Position numbers and translations under genes: made by a program
DNA from: Clostridium_AD sp050717635
Lineage (GTDB): Bacteria; Bacillota; Clostridia; Clostridiales; Clostridiaceae
Direction: 5' to 3'
Length of the DNA: 64,000 nt
Assembly (NCBI RefSeq): GCF_050717635.1
Contig: NZ_JBOITO010000013.1
Location: 186,001 to 250,000, forward strand
Notes under the pieces: generated by a model
Seen by the model: only the letters and a program-made list of their open reading frames with translations
Told to the model about the DNA's origin: nothing
Database searches by the model: none
In this document: positions 42,801-51,400 of the stretch, piece after piece
Position numbering within the stretch: position 1 is the first letter of the stretch
Layout of the letters: every line of letters begins with the position of its first letter

Positions 42801-42938
42801 GAGAGGCCTCCTTATTTGTTGGATTCCAAAATATAAAATGAAATGTATATTGATTGTAGTATATCTGAAAAGTTAGAATTATGAAACATAAAAATTTTAG
42901 CGTTAGTATAAATAACTTTGTGTATTATATATCAATTA

Positions 42939-42967
42939 TTGAAAACGTTTAAGCGATGTAGTAGAAT
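42939..42967 (+). promoter_or_regulatory. Promoter of the gcv operon
   Basis: TTGAAA (42939-42944) and TAGAAT (42962-42967) are 17 bases apart, about 45 bases before the glycine riboswitch core. A good vegetative promoter for the riboswitch-controlled transcript. Confidence 0.6.
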
Positions 42968-43009
42968 GTAATTAGAAGATTACTACGTATAATTATATAT
43001 TATTCAAGT

Positions 43010-43190
43010 GATAATATCGAGAGATATCCATTCAGGGATAGCCGAAGAAGAAATATAGAAAATAGTCAGTTTTCTATAGAAGCTTTCAGGCAAACATATC
43101 GATATTTGATGAGACTCTGGAAAGACCAATTGTGGTCACCGTAGGAGCAATACTTGTAAAGTAGAAACTCTCAGGTAAACATACAGGGAT
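43010..43190 (+). promoter_or_regulatory. Tandem glycine riboswitch
   Basis: Two glycine aptamers follow one another. The first has GCCGAAGAAG (43041-43050) and TTTCAGGCAAAC (43084-43095); the second has CACCGTAGGAGCAA (43137-43150) and CTCTCAGGTAAAC (43168-43180). These are the conserved core sequences of glycine riboswitches, each domain with its stems. The tandem form binds glycine cooperatively and turns on the glycine cleavage operon when glycine is plentiful, which fits gcvT directly downstream. Confidence 0.93.
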
Positions 43191-43194
43191 ATAG

Positions 43195-43234
43195 TGGCAT
43201 GATTTTATTATCATGCCATTGTATCTCTTTTTTA
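43195..43234 (+). terminator. Expression-platform terminator of the glycine riboswitch
   Basis: TGGCATGAT (43195-43203) and ATCATGCCA (43210-43218) form a 9-base stem followed by a T-rich tract up to 43234. It lies immediately after the second aptamer and before gcvT, so glycine binding would be expected to prevent its formation. Confidence 0.8.
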
Positions 43235-43278
43235 AATTCTTATTAAATGTAGTTAACAAAAATGGGAGGGAAAGTATA

Positions 43279-44403
43279 TTGGAAAATTTAAAGAAAACAC
43301 ATTTACACAATACTTACAAACAATACGGTGGAAAACTAGTTGAATTTGGTGGATGGGAAATGCCAATACAGTTTGAAGGGATAATTAGTGAACATGAAGC
43401 TGTTAGGTGTGATGCTGGACTTTTCGATGTTTCGCATATGGGAGAAGTTGATATAAAAGGTTCGGACGCATTCGAATTTGTGCAAAATTTAGTTACAAAT
43501 GATATAGCGGTACTTAAAGATAATCAAATACTATATACTTTTATGTGCTATCCAAATGGAGGAGTGGTTGATGATCTTTTAGTTTATAAATATTCTGCGG
43601 AACATTATTACCTGGTAATAAATGCAGGCAATATAGAAAAAGACGTTAAGTGGATGATTGATAATAAAGGAGTATATAATATAGAAATTATTAATAGTTC
43701 TGATGCAGTTTCTGAAATTGCTATTCAAGGACCGAAGGCACAAATGATACTCCAAAAGATAACGGATTTAGATTTAAATGAAATTAAGTTTTTCTACTTT
43801 AAAAGGGACGTTTTGGTAGATGGTGTGAAATGTCTTATTTCTAGGACGGGGTATACAGGCGAGGATGGATTTGAAATATATACTTCGAATGGACAAATAG
43901 AAAAATTATGGCATAAACTGCTTAACATAGGTCAGGAAGATGGGCTTAAGCCTACAGGTCTTGGATGTAGAGATACTTTAAGATTTGAAGCAGCACTACC
44001 TCTATATGGCAATGAATTATCTCAGGATATTACGCCACTCGAAGCGGGACTTGGATATTTTGTAAAGCTTCAAAAACCTAATTTTATAGGGAAAGAAGCT
44101 CTATTAAAGCAAAAGGAACAAGGACTTAAAAGGAAATCAGTAGGGTTTGAAATGAAAGAGAGAGGTATTCCAAGACATGGCTACGAAGTTAAAGCTCATG
44201 GAGAAAAAATTGGAGTGGTAACAACTGGATACTTATCCCCTACATTAAAGAAAAATATAGGGCTTGCTCTAATAGATTATAAATACTCTGAATTAGGCAC
44301 AGAAATAGAAATTATGGTCAGAAATAAACCATTAAAAGCAGAAATAATAAGTAAAAAATTTTATAAAAAAAACTATAATAAATTAAAATTAGGAGGAATT
44401 TAA
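43279..44403 (+). CDS. gcvT: Glycine cleavage system T protein (aminomethyltransferase)
   Basis: 374 residues starting at TTG 43279 (MENLKKTHLHNTY), behind GGGAGGG; earlier in-frame codons lie in the riboswitch terminator. Family landmarks are GGKLVEFGGWEMPIQFEG, FDVSHMGEVDI with the conserved Asp region, SRTGYTGEDGFEI and GLGCRDTLRFEA. It transfers the methylene group from aminomethyl-GcvH to tetrahydrofolate and releases ammonia. First gene of gcvT-H-PA-PB-lpdA. Confidence 0.97.
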   Translation: MENLKKTHLHNTYKQYGGKLVEFGGWEMPIQFEGIISEHEAVRCDAGLFDVSHMGEVDIKGSDAFEFVQNLVTNDIAVLKDNQILYTFMCYPNGGVVDDLLVYKYSAEHYYLVINAGNIEKDVKWMIDNKGVYNIEIINSSDAVSEIAIQGPKAQMILQKITDLDLNEIKFFYFKRDVLVDGVKCLISRTGYTGEDGFEIYTSNGQIEKLWHKLLNIGQEDGLKPTGLGCRDTLRFEAALPLYGNELSQDITPLEAGLGYFVKLQKPNFIGKEALLKQKEQGLKRKSVGFEMKERGIPRHGYEVKAHGEKIGVVTTGYLSPTLKKNIGLALIDYKYSELGTEIEIMVRNKPLKAEIISKKFYKKNYNKLKLGGI

Positions 44404-44787
44404 ATGAAAACATTGAATGAATTATTTTATAGTAAGGACCATGAATGGGTAAAAGTTGAAGGAGATAAGGCATATATTGGGATTTCTAATTATGCACAAC
44501 ATTCTTTAGGCGATATTGTTTTTGTTGAACTACCTGAAATAGATGCAGAAATTACATGTGGGGATGTTTTTGGGGTAATTGAATCTGTTAAAGCAGCTTC
44601 AGATATGTATACTCCAATAAGCGGAAAGGTCTTACAGACAAATGAGGACATAATAGATAATCCGGAATTAGTAAATGAGGATTGTTATAAAAATTGGATG
44701 CTCCATATAGAAATTATAAATAAAGAAGAGTTGGCTGAACTTATGAACGAAGAGCAATATAGTGAATATTGCAGCAAGGAGGAATAA
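44404..44787 (+). CDS. gcvH: Glycine cleavage system H protein
   Basis: 127 residues. The lipoyl lysine is Lys63 within VIESVKAASDMYTPISG. The hybrid barrel motif DHEWVKVEGDKAYIGISNYA and the acidic tail (LAELMNEEQYSEYCSKEE) are typical. It shuttles the aminomethyl intermediate between P, T and L proteins. It starts directly after the gcvT stop with AGGAGG inside the end of that gene. Lipoylation is presumably by the adjacent LplA. Confidence 0.97.
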   Translation: MKTLNELFYSKDHEWVKVEGDKAYIGISNYAQHSLGDIVFVELPEIDAEITCGDVFGVIESVKAASDMYTPISGKVLQTNEDIIDNPELVNEDCYKNWMLHIEIINKEELAELMNEEQYSEYCSKEE

Positions 44788-44788
44788 G

Positions 44789-46132
44789 ATGTTTCCTTAT
44801 ATACCTAATACATTAGAAGATGAAAAGGTAATGCTAAAAAGTATCGGCGTGGGGTCTATACAGGATTTGTTTTCTGACATACCTTGCGGTCTCAAATTAA
44901 ACAGGGATCTAAATATAAATTCATCCATGTCAGAACTAGAAGTACAAAAACACGTAAAATCTATTTGTAGTAAAAATATAAACACAGAGGAGTTAGTTTG
45001 CTTTTTAGGAGCTGGAGCTTATGATCATTATATACCTTCCATAATAAAGCATATTGTTTCAAGATCTGAATTTTATACCTCCTATACACCTTATCAACCA
45101 GAGATAAGCCAAGGTACCCTTCAGGCTATTTTTGAATATCAAACACTAATGTGTGATTTAACAGGGCTCGATGTTTCCAATGCATCTATGTATGATGGTG
45201 CATCAGCTTGTGCAGAAGCGGCTTTTATGGCTTGTGAGAGTACAAAAAGAGAATCTATAATTGTATCTAAAACTGTGCATCCAGAAATAAGAAAAGTTCT
45301 TGCTACCTACACAAAATTTAAGGGAATAGAATTAATAGAGGTAGATGCCCGAGATGGAGTTACAGATTTTATTAAATTAAAACAGCTTGTAGATAGTAAA
45401 ACTGCAGGAGTTATAGTTCAAAACCCTAATTTCTTTGGAATAATTGAAGATATGAGTTCGGTAGAAAAGATTGTTCATGATAATAAAGCACTATTAATAA
45501 TGAGTGTAGATCCTATATCTCTTGCTATATTAAAAACTCCAGGGGAAATTGGGGCAGACATTGTGGTAGGAGAAGGTCAATCGCTTGGAAATGCAATGAA
45601 TTTTGGAGGACCCTATTTGGGATTTATGGCAACGACTAAAAAGCTTATGCGTAAAATTCCAGGAAGAATTGTAGGTCAGACCGTTGACGTAGATGGGAAA
45701 AGAGCATTTGTGTTAACGATGCAGGCCAGGGAACAGCATATAAGACGGGAGAAAGCATCTTCAAATATATGTTCAAACCAAGGACTAAATGCATTAATTG
45801 CTGCAATTTATCTCACAACTATGGGAAAACAGGGATTAAAAGAGGTAGCAAATCAAAGTATGCAAAAATCACATTATGCTTTTAATGAAATTATTAAATT
45901 GGATAATTATAAGCCGGTATTTGATAAACCTTTCTTTAAGGAATTTTTGATTAAGGGACCACAAAGTGCTAATGTAATTAACGATAAATTATTAGAAAAT
46001 AATATACTTGGAGGATATGACATAGAGAAAAATTATCCTGAGCATAAAAATACACTATTAATCTGCGTAACAGAAAAGAGAACAAAACCAGAAATTGATG
46101 GACTAATAACTGTAATGGAGGGGATAAAATGA
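44789..46132 (+). CDS. gcvPA: Glycine dehydrogenase (decarboxylating) subunit 1
   Basis: 447 residues from the ATG at 44789, behind AAGGAGG; an in-frame ATG further upstream lies inside gcvH. It is the P-protein N-terminal half (Firmicute type, two subunits): FLGAGAYDHYIPSI, TSYTPYQPEISQGTLQAIFEYQ, GEGQSLGNAMNFGGPYLGF. With gcvPB it decarboxylates glycine using PLP. One base after gcvH. Confidence 0.97.
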   Translation: MFPYIPNTLEDEKVMLKSIGVGSIQDLFSDIPCGLKLNRDLNINSSMSELEVQKHVKSICSKNINTEELVCFLGAGAYDHYIPSIIKHIVSRSEFYTSYTPYQPEISQGTLQAIFEYQTLMCDLTGLDVSNASMYDGASACAEAAFMACESTKRESIIVSKTVHPEIRKVLATYTKFKGIELIEVDARDGVTDFIKLKQLVDSKTAGVIVQNPNFFGIIEDMSSVEKIVHDNKALLIMSVDPISLAILKTPGEIGADIVVGEGQSLGNAMNFGGPYLGFMATTKKLMRKIPGRIVGQTVDVDGKRAFVLTMQAREQHIRREKASSNICSNQGLNALIAAIYLTTMGKQGLKEVANQSMQKSHYAFNEIIKLDNYKPVFDKPFFKEFLIKGPQSANVINDKLLENNILGGYDIEKNYPEHKNTLLICVTEKRTKPEIDGLITVMEGIK

Positions 46133-47589
46133 GTGAATATAATAAACTAATATTTGAAATTTCAAAAGAAGGAAGACGGGGATATAAATTACCTGTTTGT
46201 GATGTAGAGAGTATGGATATTAGTGATATGATACCTGAAAATCTTTTAAGTAAAAATGAATTATCCCTTCCAGAAGTAAGTGAAGTAGATGTTATAAGGC
46301 ACTTTACTCTATTGTCTAATAAAAATTATGGAGTAGATACAGGATTTTATCCTTTAGGTTCTTGTACCATGAAGTACAATCCTAAAATAAACGAAGATAT
46401 GGCGAGTATTCCGGCATTTACTGGAACACATCCTTATCAAAATGAGAAAACCATACAAGGAAACTTACAGTTAATGTATGAACTTGGTGAAAAATTAGCT
46501 GAAATAAGCGGCATGGATCAGGTTTCACTTCAACCTGCAGCAGGTGCCCATGGCGAACTTACTGGCCTTATGATTATAAAAGCTTTTCATGAAAATAGGG
46601 GAGATTTTAAGCGAAAAAAAATTATAGTTCCAGATTCAGCTCATGGAACTAATCCAGCTAGTGCAAGTGTAGCAGGATTTGATATTGTAGAAATTAAATC
46701 TAATGAAAAAGGTAGCGTTGACTTAGATAGCTTAAAATCTGTATTGAATGATGAAATAGCAGGACTAATGCTAACAAATCCAAACACATTAGGGCTCTTT
46801 GATGAAAACATTAAAGAAATATCGGATTTAGTACATGAAGCTGGTGGACTTGTGTATTACGATGGTGCAAATCTAAATGCAATTATGGGCATAGCAAGGC
46901 CAGGAGATATGGGTTTTGATGTTGTCCACATGAACCTTCATAAAACATTTTCTACTCCACATGGTGGTGGTGGACCAGGAAGTGGACCTGTAGGAGTGAA
47001 AAAATTGCTTATACCATATTTACCTGTTCCAATAATAGAAAAAAATAAAGAGCTGTTTACTTTGAGTTATGATAAACCATTATCTATTGGGAAGATAAAG
47101 AGCTTTTATGGAAACTTCGGAGTGCTAGTTCGCGCATATACTTATATACTTTCTATGGGTTCAGAGGGATTAAAGAAAGCAAGTGAAATGGCAGTGCTCA
47201 ATGCAAATTATATGAAAAGCAGATTAAAGGACTATTATTATTTGCCAATTACAAAAGTTTGCAAGCATGAATTTGTTTTAGGTGGGTTAGAGGAGGGGAT
47301 GAGTGAAGTAACTACATTGGATGTTGCCAAGAGACTTTTAGATTATGGATATCATCCACCTACCATATATTTTCCTACAATTATAGATAATGCAATTATG
47401 ATAGAACCTACAGAAACTGAAAGCCTTGAGACTATGGATGCTTTTATTGAAGCAATGATAAGCATTTCAAAGGAAGCGAAGGAAAATCCACAGTTACTTA
47501 AGGAGGCTCCATATAACACTGTTGTTAGAAGACTTGATGAAGTTCGTGCGGCTAGAAATCCGATTTTAAAATATACTAAAATGAGTTAA
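46129..47589 (+). CDS. gcvPB: Glycine dehydrogenase (decarboxylating) subunit 2
   Basis: 486 residues. The PLP lysine is Lys272 in NLHKTFSTPHGGGGPGSGP. Other landmarks are FYPLGSCTMKYNPKINED and QPAAGAHGELTGL. It overlaps gcvPA by 4 bases (ATGA), so the two subunits are made in equal amounts. Carboxyl-terminal half of the P protein. Part of the riboswitch-controlled operon. Confidence 0.97.
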   Translation: MSEYNKLIFEISKEGRRGYKLPVCDVESMDISDMIPENLLSKNELSLPEVSEVDVIRHFTLLSNKNYGVDTGFYPLGSCTMKYNPKINEDMASIPAFTGTHPYQNEKTIQGNLQLMYELGEKLAEISGMDQVSLQPAAGAHGELTGLMIIKAFHENRGDFKRKKIIVPDSAHGTNPASASVAGFDIVEIKSNEKGSVDLDSLKSVLNDEIAGLMLTNPNTLGLFDENIKEISDLVHEAGGLVYYDGANLNAIMGIARPGDMGFDVVHMNLHKTFSTPHGGGGPGSGPVGVKKLLIPYLPVPIIEKNKELFTLSYDKPLSIGKIKSFYGNFGVLVRAYTYILSMGSEGLKKASEMAVLNANYMKSRLKDYYYLPITKVCKHEFVLGGLEEGMSEVTTLDVAKRLLDYGYHPPTIYFPTIIDNAIMIEPTETESLETMDAFIEAMISISKEAKENPQLLKEAPYNTVVRRLDEVRAARNPILKYTKMS

Positions 47590-47600
47590 GGGGAGCAGTT

Positions 47601-49001
47601 ATGGAGAAGGATATAGTTATTATTGGTGGAGGACCTGGTGGATATGTTGCTGCAATTCGCGCAGCCCAGCTAGGTGCGAAGGTTTGCATAATCGAAAAAG
47701 CTGAGATGGGTGGTACATGTTTAAATAGAGGATGCATTCCTACAAAGGCGCTATATAGAAATGCTGAAATTCTAAATACATTAAAGAATATTAGTGAATT
47801 TGGAATAGTGGTGGATAGTTACAGTATTAATGTATCGGAAATTCAAAATAGAAAGGAAACCATAGTTAACAAACTAGTTAGCGGGGTAGACCAATTATTA
47901 AAAGCTAATAATGTTGAAGTGATTTTAGGAACAGCATATTTTAAAGATAAGAATACAGTTTCTATTGCACTTAAAAGTGGAGAACTAAGAGAAATAACAG
48001 CTAAAAGTATAGTTATAGCGACTGGATCTATTCCATCAATACCTAATATACCGGGTATAGATTTGCAGGGCGTATTTACTAGCGAAAATATATTAGAGTT
48101 TAAAGAAGTGCCTAGTAAATTGGCCATTATAGGTGGTGGAGTTATAGGTATGGAGTTTGCAGGTATATTTAATGCATTGGGATCAAAGGTAACTGTATTA
48201 GAGTTTTTACCAAGTATTCTTGCCCAAGTGGACACTGATTTAACTAAAAGACTTAATGTTTCACTTAAAAGAAAAGGCATAGATATTAACGTAAGTACGA
48301 AGGTAACTAGTATTGAAAAATCTAAGGAAGGCTTAATTGTAACTGCTGAAGGAAAAAAAGGCGAAGTTGTGGTTACAGCAGACAATGTATTGGTATCAGT
48401 TGGGCGAACACCTATGACTGAAGGCCTTAACATTGAGGATTTGGCGATGAATGTAAATAGAAAAGCTATTATGGTAGATGAGAATTATGAAACTAATATT
48501 CCTGGTATTTATGCAATTGGTGATGTGAATGGAATAAGTATGCTCGCTCATGCAGCTACGCATCAAGGCAAAAAAGTAGTGGAGAGAATTATGGGGTACA
48601 CCTCTGCTCACTCTCGCGAATTAATACCAAGTTGCATTTTTGTATTTCCAGAGATAGCTTGTGTTGGGTTAACAGAAAATGAAGTAAAAGAAAAAGGAAT
48701 AGAATATAAAACCAGTAAATTTTTGTTTGGTGCCAATGGTAAGGCGTTAGCATTAGGTGAAGGAGAGGGATTGGTAAAGGTTATAGCTTCCTTAGACGAT
48801 TATATTCTGGGGGTGCATATAATGGGACCTCATGCATCGGATTTAATTCATGAAGGTACTATGGCTATAAATAATAACATGAAAGCACAGGAAATTACTA
48901 GTATGATCCATGCTCATCCAACATTATCTGAAGCTTTTGAAGAAGCGGTACTTGGGCTAACGGGTGAATCTATTCATATGGTTCCTAGTAAAAAGAAATA
49001 A
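47601..49001 (+). CDS. lpdA: Dihydrolipoyl dehydrogenase (L protein)
   Basis: 466 residues of the FAD-dependent disulfide oxidoreductase family. GGGPGG at 9-14 binds FAD; the redox disulfide is Cys40-Cys45 in GGTCLNRGCIPTK; IGGGVIGMEFAGIF binds NAD; the C-terminal HAHPTLSEAFEEA provides the catalytic His-Glu pair. It reoxidises the lipoyl group of GcvH with NAD+. It is the last gene of the operon, 11 bases after gcvPB, so the lipoyl cycle is complete locally. No lipoyl domain is fused at the N-terminus. Confidence 0.97.
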   Translation: MEKDIVIIGGGPGGYVAAIRAAQLGAKVCIIEKAEMGGTCLNRGCIPTKALYRNAEILNTLKNISEFGIVVDSYSINVSEIQNRKETIVNKLVSGVDQLLKANNVEVILGTAYFKDKNTVSIALKSGELREITAKSIVIATGSIPSIPNIPGIDLQGVFTSENILEFKEVPSKLAIIGGGVIGMEFAGIFNALGSKVTVLEFLPSILAQVDTDLTKRLNVSLKRKGIDINVSTKVTSIEKSKEGLIVTAEGKKGEVVVTADNVLVSVGRTPMTEGLNIEDLAMNVNRKAIMVDENYETNIPGIYAIGDVNGISMLAHAATHQGKKVVERIMGYTSAHSRELIPSCIFVFPEIACVGLTENEVKEKGIEYKTSKFLFGANGKALALGEGEGLVKVIASLDDYILGVHIMGPHASDLIHEGTMAINNNMKAQEITSMIHAHPTLSEAFEEAVLGLTGESIHMVPSKKK

Positions 49002-49012
49002 AAAATACAAGG

Positions 49013-49056
49013 ATAATTCAAGGGGATAATTTTAATTAAACCCTTGAATTTTTTAT
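49013..49056 (+). terminator. Terminator of the gcv operon
   Basis: AATTCAAGGG (49015-49024) and CCCTTGAATT (49041-49050) with a 16-base loop, followed by TTTTTA. Confidence 0.8.
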
Positions 49057-49070
49057 ATTAATAGCCTATT

Positions 49071-49108
49071 TATTTAAATATTTAAATATTTATTTAAATA
49101 TTTAAATA
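49071..49108. repeat. AT-rich 20-base tandem repeat
   Basis: TATTTAAATATTTAAATATT (49071-49090) is followed by a nearly complete second copy (49091-49108). It lies directly before a REP-like half copy. Confidence 0.75.
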
Positions 49109-49111
49109 AGT

Positions 49112-49130
49112 GGGGACGGTTAACAATTAA
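49112..49130. repeat. REP-like half copy
   Basis: GGGGACGGTTAACAATTAA, identical over 17 or more bases to the left arm of the 21050 palindrome and to the 50147 copy. It is upstream of surE and lacks a paired arm nearby. Confidence 0.85.
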
Positions 49131-49186
49131 TGATATAATAATAGACAGTTATTATCTATTAATGAATGATGCGAGGAGGAATAAAA

Positions 49187-49939
49187 ATGAGATTGTTACT
49201 TACCAACGATGATGGAATAAATGCAAAAGGCATCTACGCACTAGCTAAAGAACTTCAAAAAAATCATGAAGTAATTATTGTAGCACCAGATAATGAAAGA
49301 AGTGCTTGCGGACATTCTATAACTCTTTCAAGGCCACTTATTGTGAGAGAAGTTTTGCTGGAGGGGTTAAAATTAAAAGCTTTTAGTGTAGATGGGACAC
49401 CAGCTGATTGTGTTAAAATAGCAATAAATGAACTTATTGATGGCAAAATAGATATGGTAGTATCAGGAATTAATAAAGGGTTAAACTTAGGCACAGACGT
49501 CTTATATTCTGGTACAGTTTCTGCAGCTATTGAAGCAGCTATTTACAAAATACCCTCCATGGCTGTCTCTATGGCTGTTAAGGAAAATATTGAAAATTAT
49601 GAAATGGCAGCAAAATATGCTGGAGAGATATTGTTCAAATCTAACGAGAATAATATTAAGAACGATATAGTATTAAATGTAAATGTTCCATTACTAAAGG
49701 AAAATGAAATAAAAGGAATTAAAGTATGTAAGATTGGCAGTAGATTGTATAACAACTGTTATATAAAAACTATGGGAGAAAATAATGAAACTCAGTATCA
49801 AATTAAGGGTGAATTAAAAGATGTTCATGATGAATACTCAGATACATTATATTTTAAAGAAGGATATGTTACAGTTACGCCACTTCATTATGATCTAACA
49901 AATTTTAAAATAATAAAGGATGTAAGTGAATGGTTTTAA
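49187..49939 (+). CDS. surE: 5'/3'-nucleotidase SurE
   Basis: 250 residues from the ATG at 49187, chosen because GGAGGAATAAAA precedes it; an ATG seven codons earlier overlaps the site. The metal-binding start is RLLLTNDDGINAKG with Asp8 and Asp9, followed by PDNERSACGHSITL and SGINKGLNLGTDVLYSGTVSAA with Asn/Ser ligands. It dephosphorylates nucleoside monophosphates, mainly purine, and is linked to stationary survival. Followed by an imperfect terminator and an unusual tandem repeat. Confidence 0.95.
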   Translation: MRLLLTNDDGINAKGIYALAKELQKNHEVIIVAPDNERSACGHSITLSRPLIVREVLLEGLKLKAFSVDGTPADCVKIAINELIDGKIDMVVSGINKGLNLGTDVLYSGTVSAAIEAAIYKIPSMAVSMAVKENIENYEMAAKYAGEILFKSNENNIKNDIVLNVNVPLLKENEIKGIKVCKIGSRLYNNCYIKTMGENNETQYQIKGELKDVHDEYSDTLYFKEGYVTVTPLHYDLTNFKIIKDVSEWF

Positions 49940-49956
49940 TTTAACAAGTGAATCGT

Positions 49957-49987
49957 GGACTGCTGATAAGTTATCGGCGGTCTTTTT
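49957..49987 (+). terminator. surE terminator
   Basis: GACTGCTGATAA (49958-49969) pairs with TTATCGGCGGTC (49971-49982) with two G-T pairs, then TTTTT. The right arm and the T run are the start of the tandem repeat that follows. Confidence 0.75.
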
Positions 49988-50141
49988 AAAGCAAAGTAAA
50001 GCAAAGTATCGGCGGTCTTTTTAAAGCAAAGTAAAGCAAAGTAAAGCAAAGTATCGGCGGTCTTTTTAAAGCAAAGTAAAGCAAAGTATCGGCGGTCTTT
50101 TTAAAGCAAAGTAAAGCAAAGTAAAGCAAAGTAAAGCAAAG
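49972..50141. repeat. Nested tandem repeat carrying the surE terminator arm
   Basis: Four units begin with TATCGGCGGTCTTTTT and then carry AAAGCAAAG, each followed by extra TAAAGCAAAG copies. The units start at 49972, 50007, 50052 and 50087 and are 35, 45, 35 and 55 bases long, holding 2, 3, 2 and 4 copies of the 10-base sub-repeat. The repeated header is the right arm and T tract of the surE terminator. Only the first copy has a left arm. Confidence 0.93.
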
Positions 50142-50361
50142 TAGTTGGGGACGGTTAACAATTAATTAGTTTCTAAAGAAAATGTAAGATTGTTTATAAC
50201 AACTTGTACATATTTTTTAATGAGGACATTTAATATTCATTAATTTGATGGTTTTATTTTGAAAATTACAAGAATGTTATATCTATGAGTGCTTGTCTAC
50301 TTTTTTTAAACTCGAATTAGTTATTAATCTTAATTTTAAAATTTATTTAAATAAAATATTA
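50142..50361. other. Noncoding flank between the tandem repeat and the RAYT gene
   Basis: It opens with a REP-like copy (50147-50169, listed separately) that directly abuts the tandem repeat. The remaining 190 bases are AT-rich with no gene or clear terminator on either strand. Confidence 0.6.
50147..50169. repeat. REP-like copy, left flank of the RAYT gene
   Basis: GGGGACGGTTAACAATTA followed by ATTAG, preceded by TT. It matches the 21050 and 49112 copies. It lies about 190 bases after the 3' end of the minus-strand transposase gene and is inverted relative to the copy at 51364. Confidence 0.88.
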
Positions 50362-51255
50362 TTAGGCATAAAGACTAACAAAATCTAGACAAATATTCTC
50401 AAACTTTTCTTCTGATTCGATTAGTTCTATGCCGATACTACATAATTTTGATACTCTAGCTTGTGTGATATTGCCAAGTATACTGCATATATCCCTAGAA
50501 TTTAAATTGCATAGACTTCTCATTAGAACTACGGTTAATGCTTTTGCTTTTAGAAGCTTTCTACTGTATTTTATATGAGGATAAATTTTTGATATTTTCA
50601 TTTTTGACGATATGAATTTTATTATATCATCAGACTTAAAGTTTCTTATAAGTATTTTTCTTTCGCTTTTATATTCCGTTTTATCATTAGTGAACTCAAT
50701 TTCGTTCCTGGTGTCTTCTTCATTGCAGCCTAAAATAAGGTCTGAGTAATTTTTTATTGAATTTTCAAGACTATTTCCAAAACAACCCAATACAAATCCA
50801 TAATCAACTATGTTAAAATAATCCTTTCTTTTTCCTATATATATGCCTAAACTGGAAAATGCATATTTCTCAGGACAATCTTTGTATTCTCGTATATCAG
50901 TAGGATTATTATGTATATATAGTGATAAAGTTTTTAAATATCTTTCATTATTAACTATTAAGCTCTTAAATCTATCTTTAAATAGATGGCCATCTCTTTC
51001 ATGTTTTTTATTAAAATACATTGCATAAGAAAAATTTATTCCATGCATTACCTTTGATATATCTGCTCCATTAGCATCAATTATTAAATGTGAATGGTTA
51101 TCCATTAGGCAGTACCCGTAAAGCTTAAAATTATAAAGATTTTTATACTTTTTTATAAGGAATAAATATTTTTCCTTATCCTCAGAATCCTTGAATAAAT
51201 CTACTTCACTGATACTTTTACACATAATATGATATATAGCTTCTCCACTTTTCAA
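50362..51255 (-). CDS. REP-associated (RAYT-type) IS200-like Y1 transposase
   Basis: 297 residues. The N-terminal Y1 domain has the metal-binding His54-x-His56 (LMDNHSHLIID), GHLFKDRFKS and the candidate catalytic Tyr113 in SLYIHNNPTDIREY. The middle block HSH lacks a hydrophobic residue in the HUH position, a variation common in RAYTs. The C-terminal 100 residues have a helix-turn-helix-like stretch (RSLCNLNSRDICSILGNI). RAYTs are immobile transposase relatives linked to palindromic REP sequences. Inverted copies of GGGGACGGTTAACAA flank the gene on both sides, supporting that assignment. Confidence 0.88.
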   Translation of the reverse strand: MKSGEAIYHIMCKSISEVDLFKDSEDKEKYLFLIKKYKNLYNFKLYGYCLMDNHSHLIIDANGADISKVMHGINFSYAMYFNKKHERDGHLFKDRFKSLIVNNERYLKTLSLYIHNNPTDIREYKDCPEKYAFSSLGIYIGKRKDYFNIVDYGFVLGCFGNSLENSIKNYSDLILGCNEEDTRNEIEFTNDKTEYKSERKILIRNFKSDDIIKFISSKMKISKIYPHIKYSRKLLKAKALTVVLMRSLCNLNSRDICSILGNITQARVSKLCSIGIELIESEEKFENICLDFVSLYA

Positions 51256-51363
51256 TCTAAATGTTCTTGAGATAAAAACACGCCCTTTCTAATAAATTCT
51301 TATATAAATTATTGCCTATCTAATGAAATGATATTCAAATCCTCAAGGTAATAGCTTAAATAG

Positions 51364-51378
51364 TTGTTAACCGTCCCC
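51364..51378. repeat. REP-like copy, right flank of the RAYT gene (inverted)
   Basis: TTGTTAACCGTCCCC, the exact complement of GGGGACGGTTAACAA, about 110 bases upstream of the RAYT start. It pairs with the copy at 50147 as an inverted pair enclosing the gene. It also lies directly next to the CadC-like promoter. Confidence 0.88.
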
Positions 51379-51400
51379 AATGTTTTCGACATTGTTGTCA

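Noticed and set aside
47843..48433. A 196-codon minus-strand frame inside lpdA
   Set aside because: It lies entirely antisense to a clear dihydrolipoyl dehydrogenase gene and has no ribosome site; a codon-bias shadow.
49972..50141. CRISPR-like array
   Set aside because: The repeats are in direct contact and nested, with no unique spacers and no cas genes nearby, so it is a simple tandem repeat.
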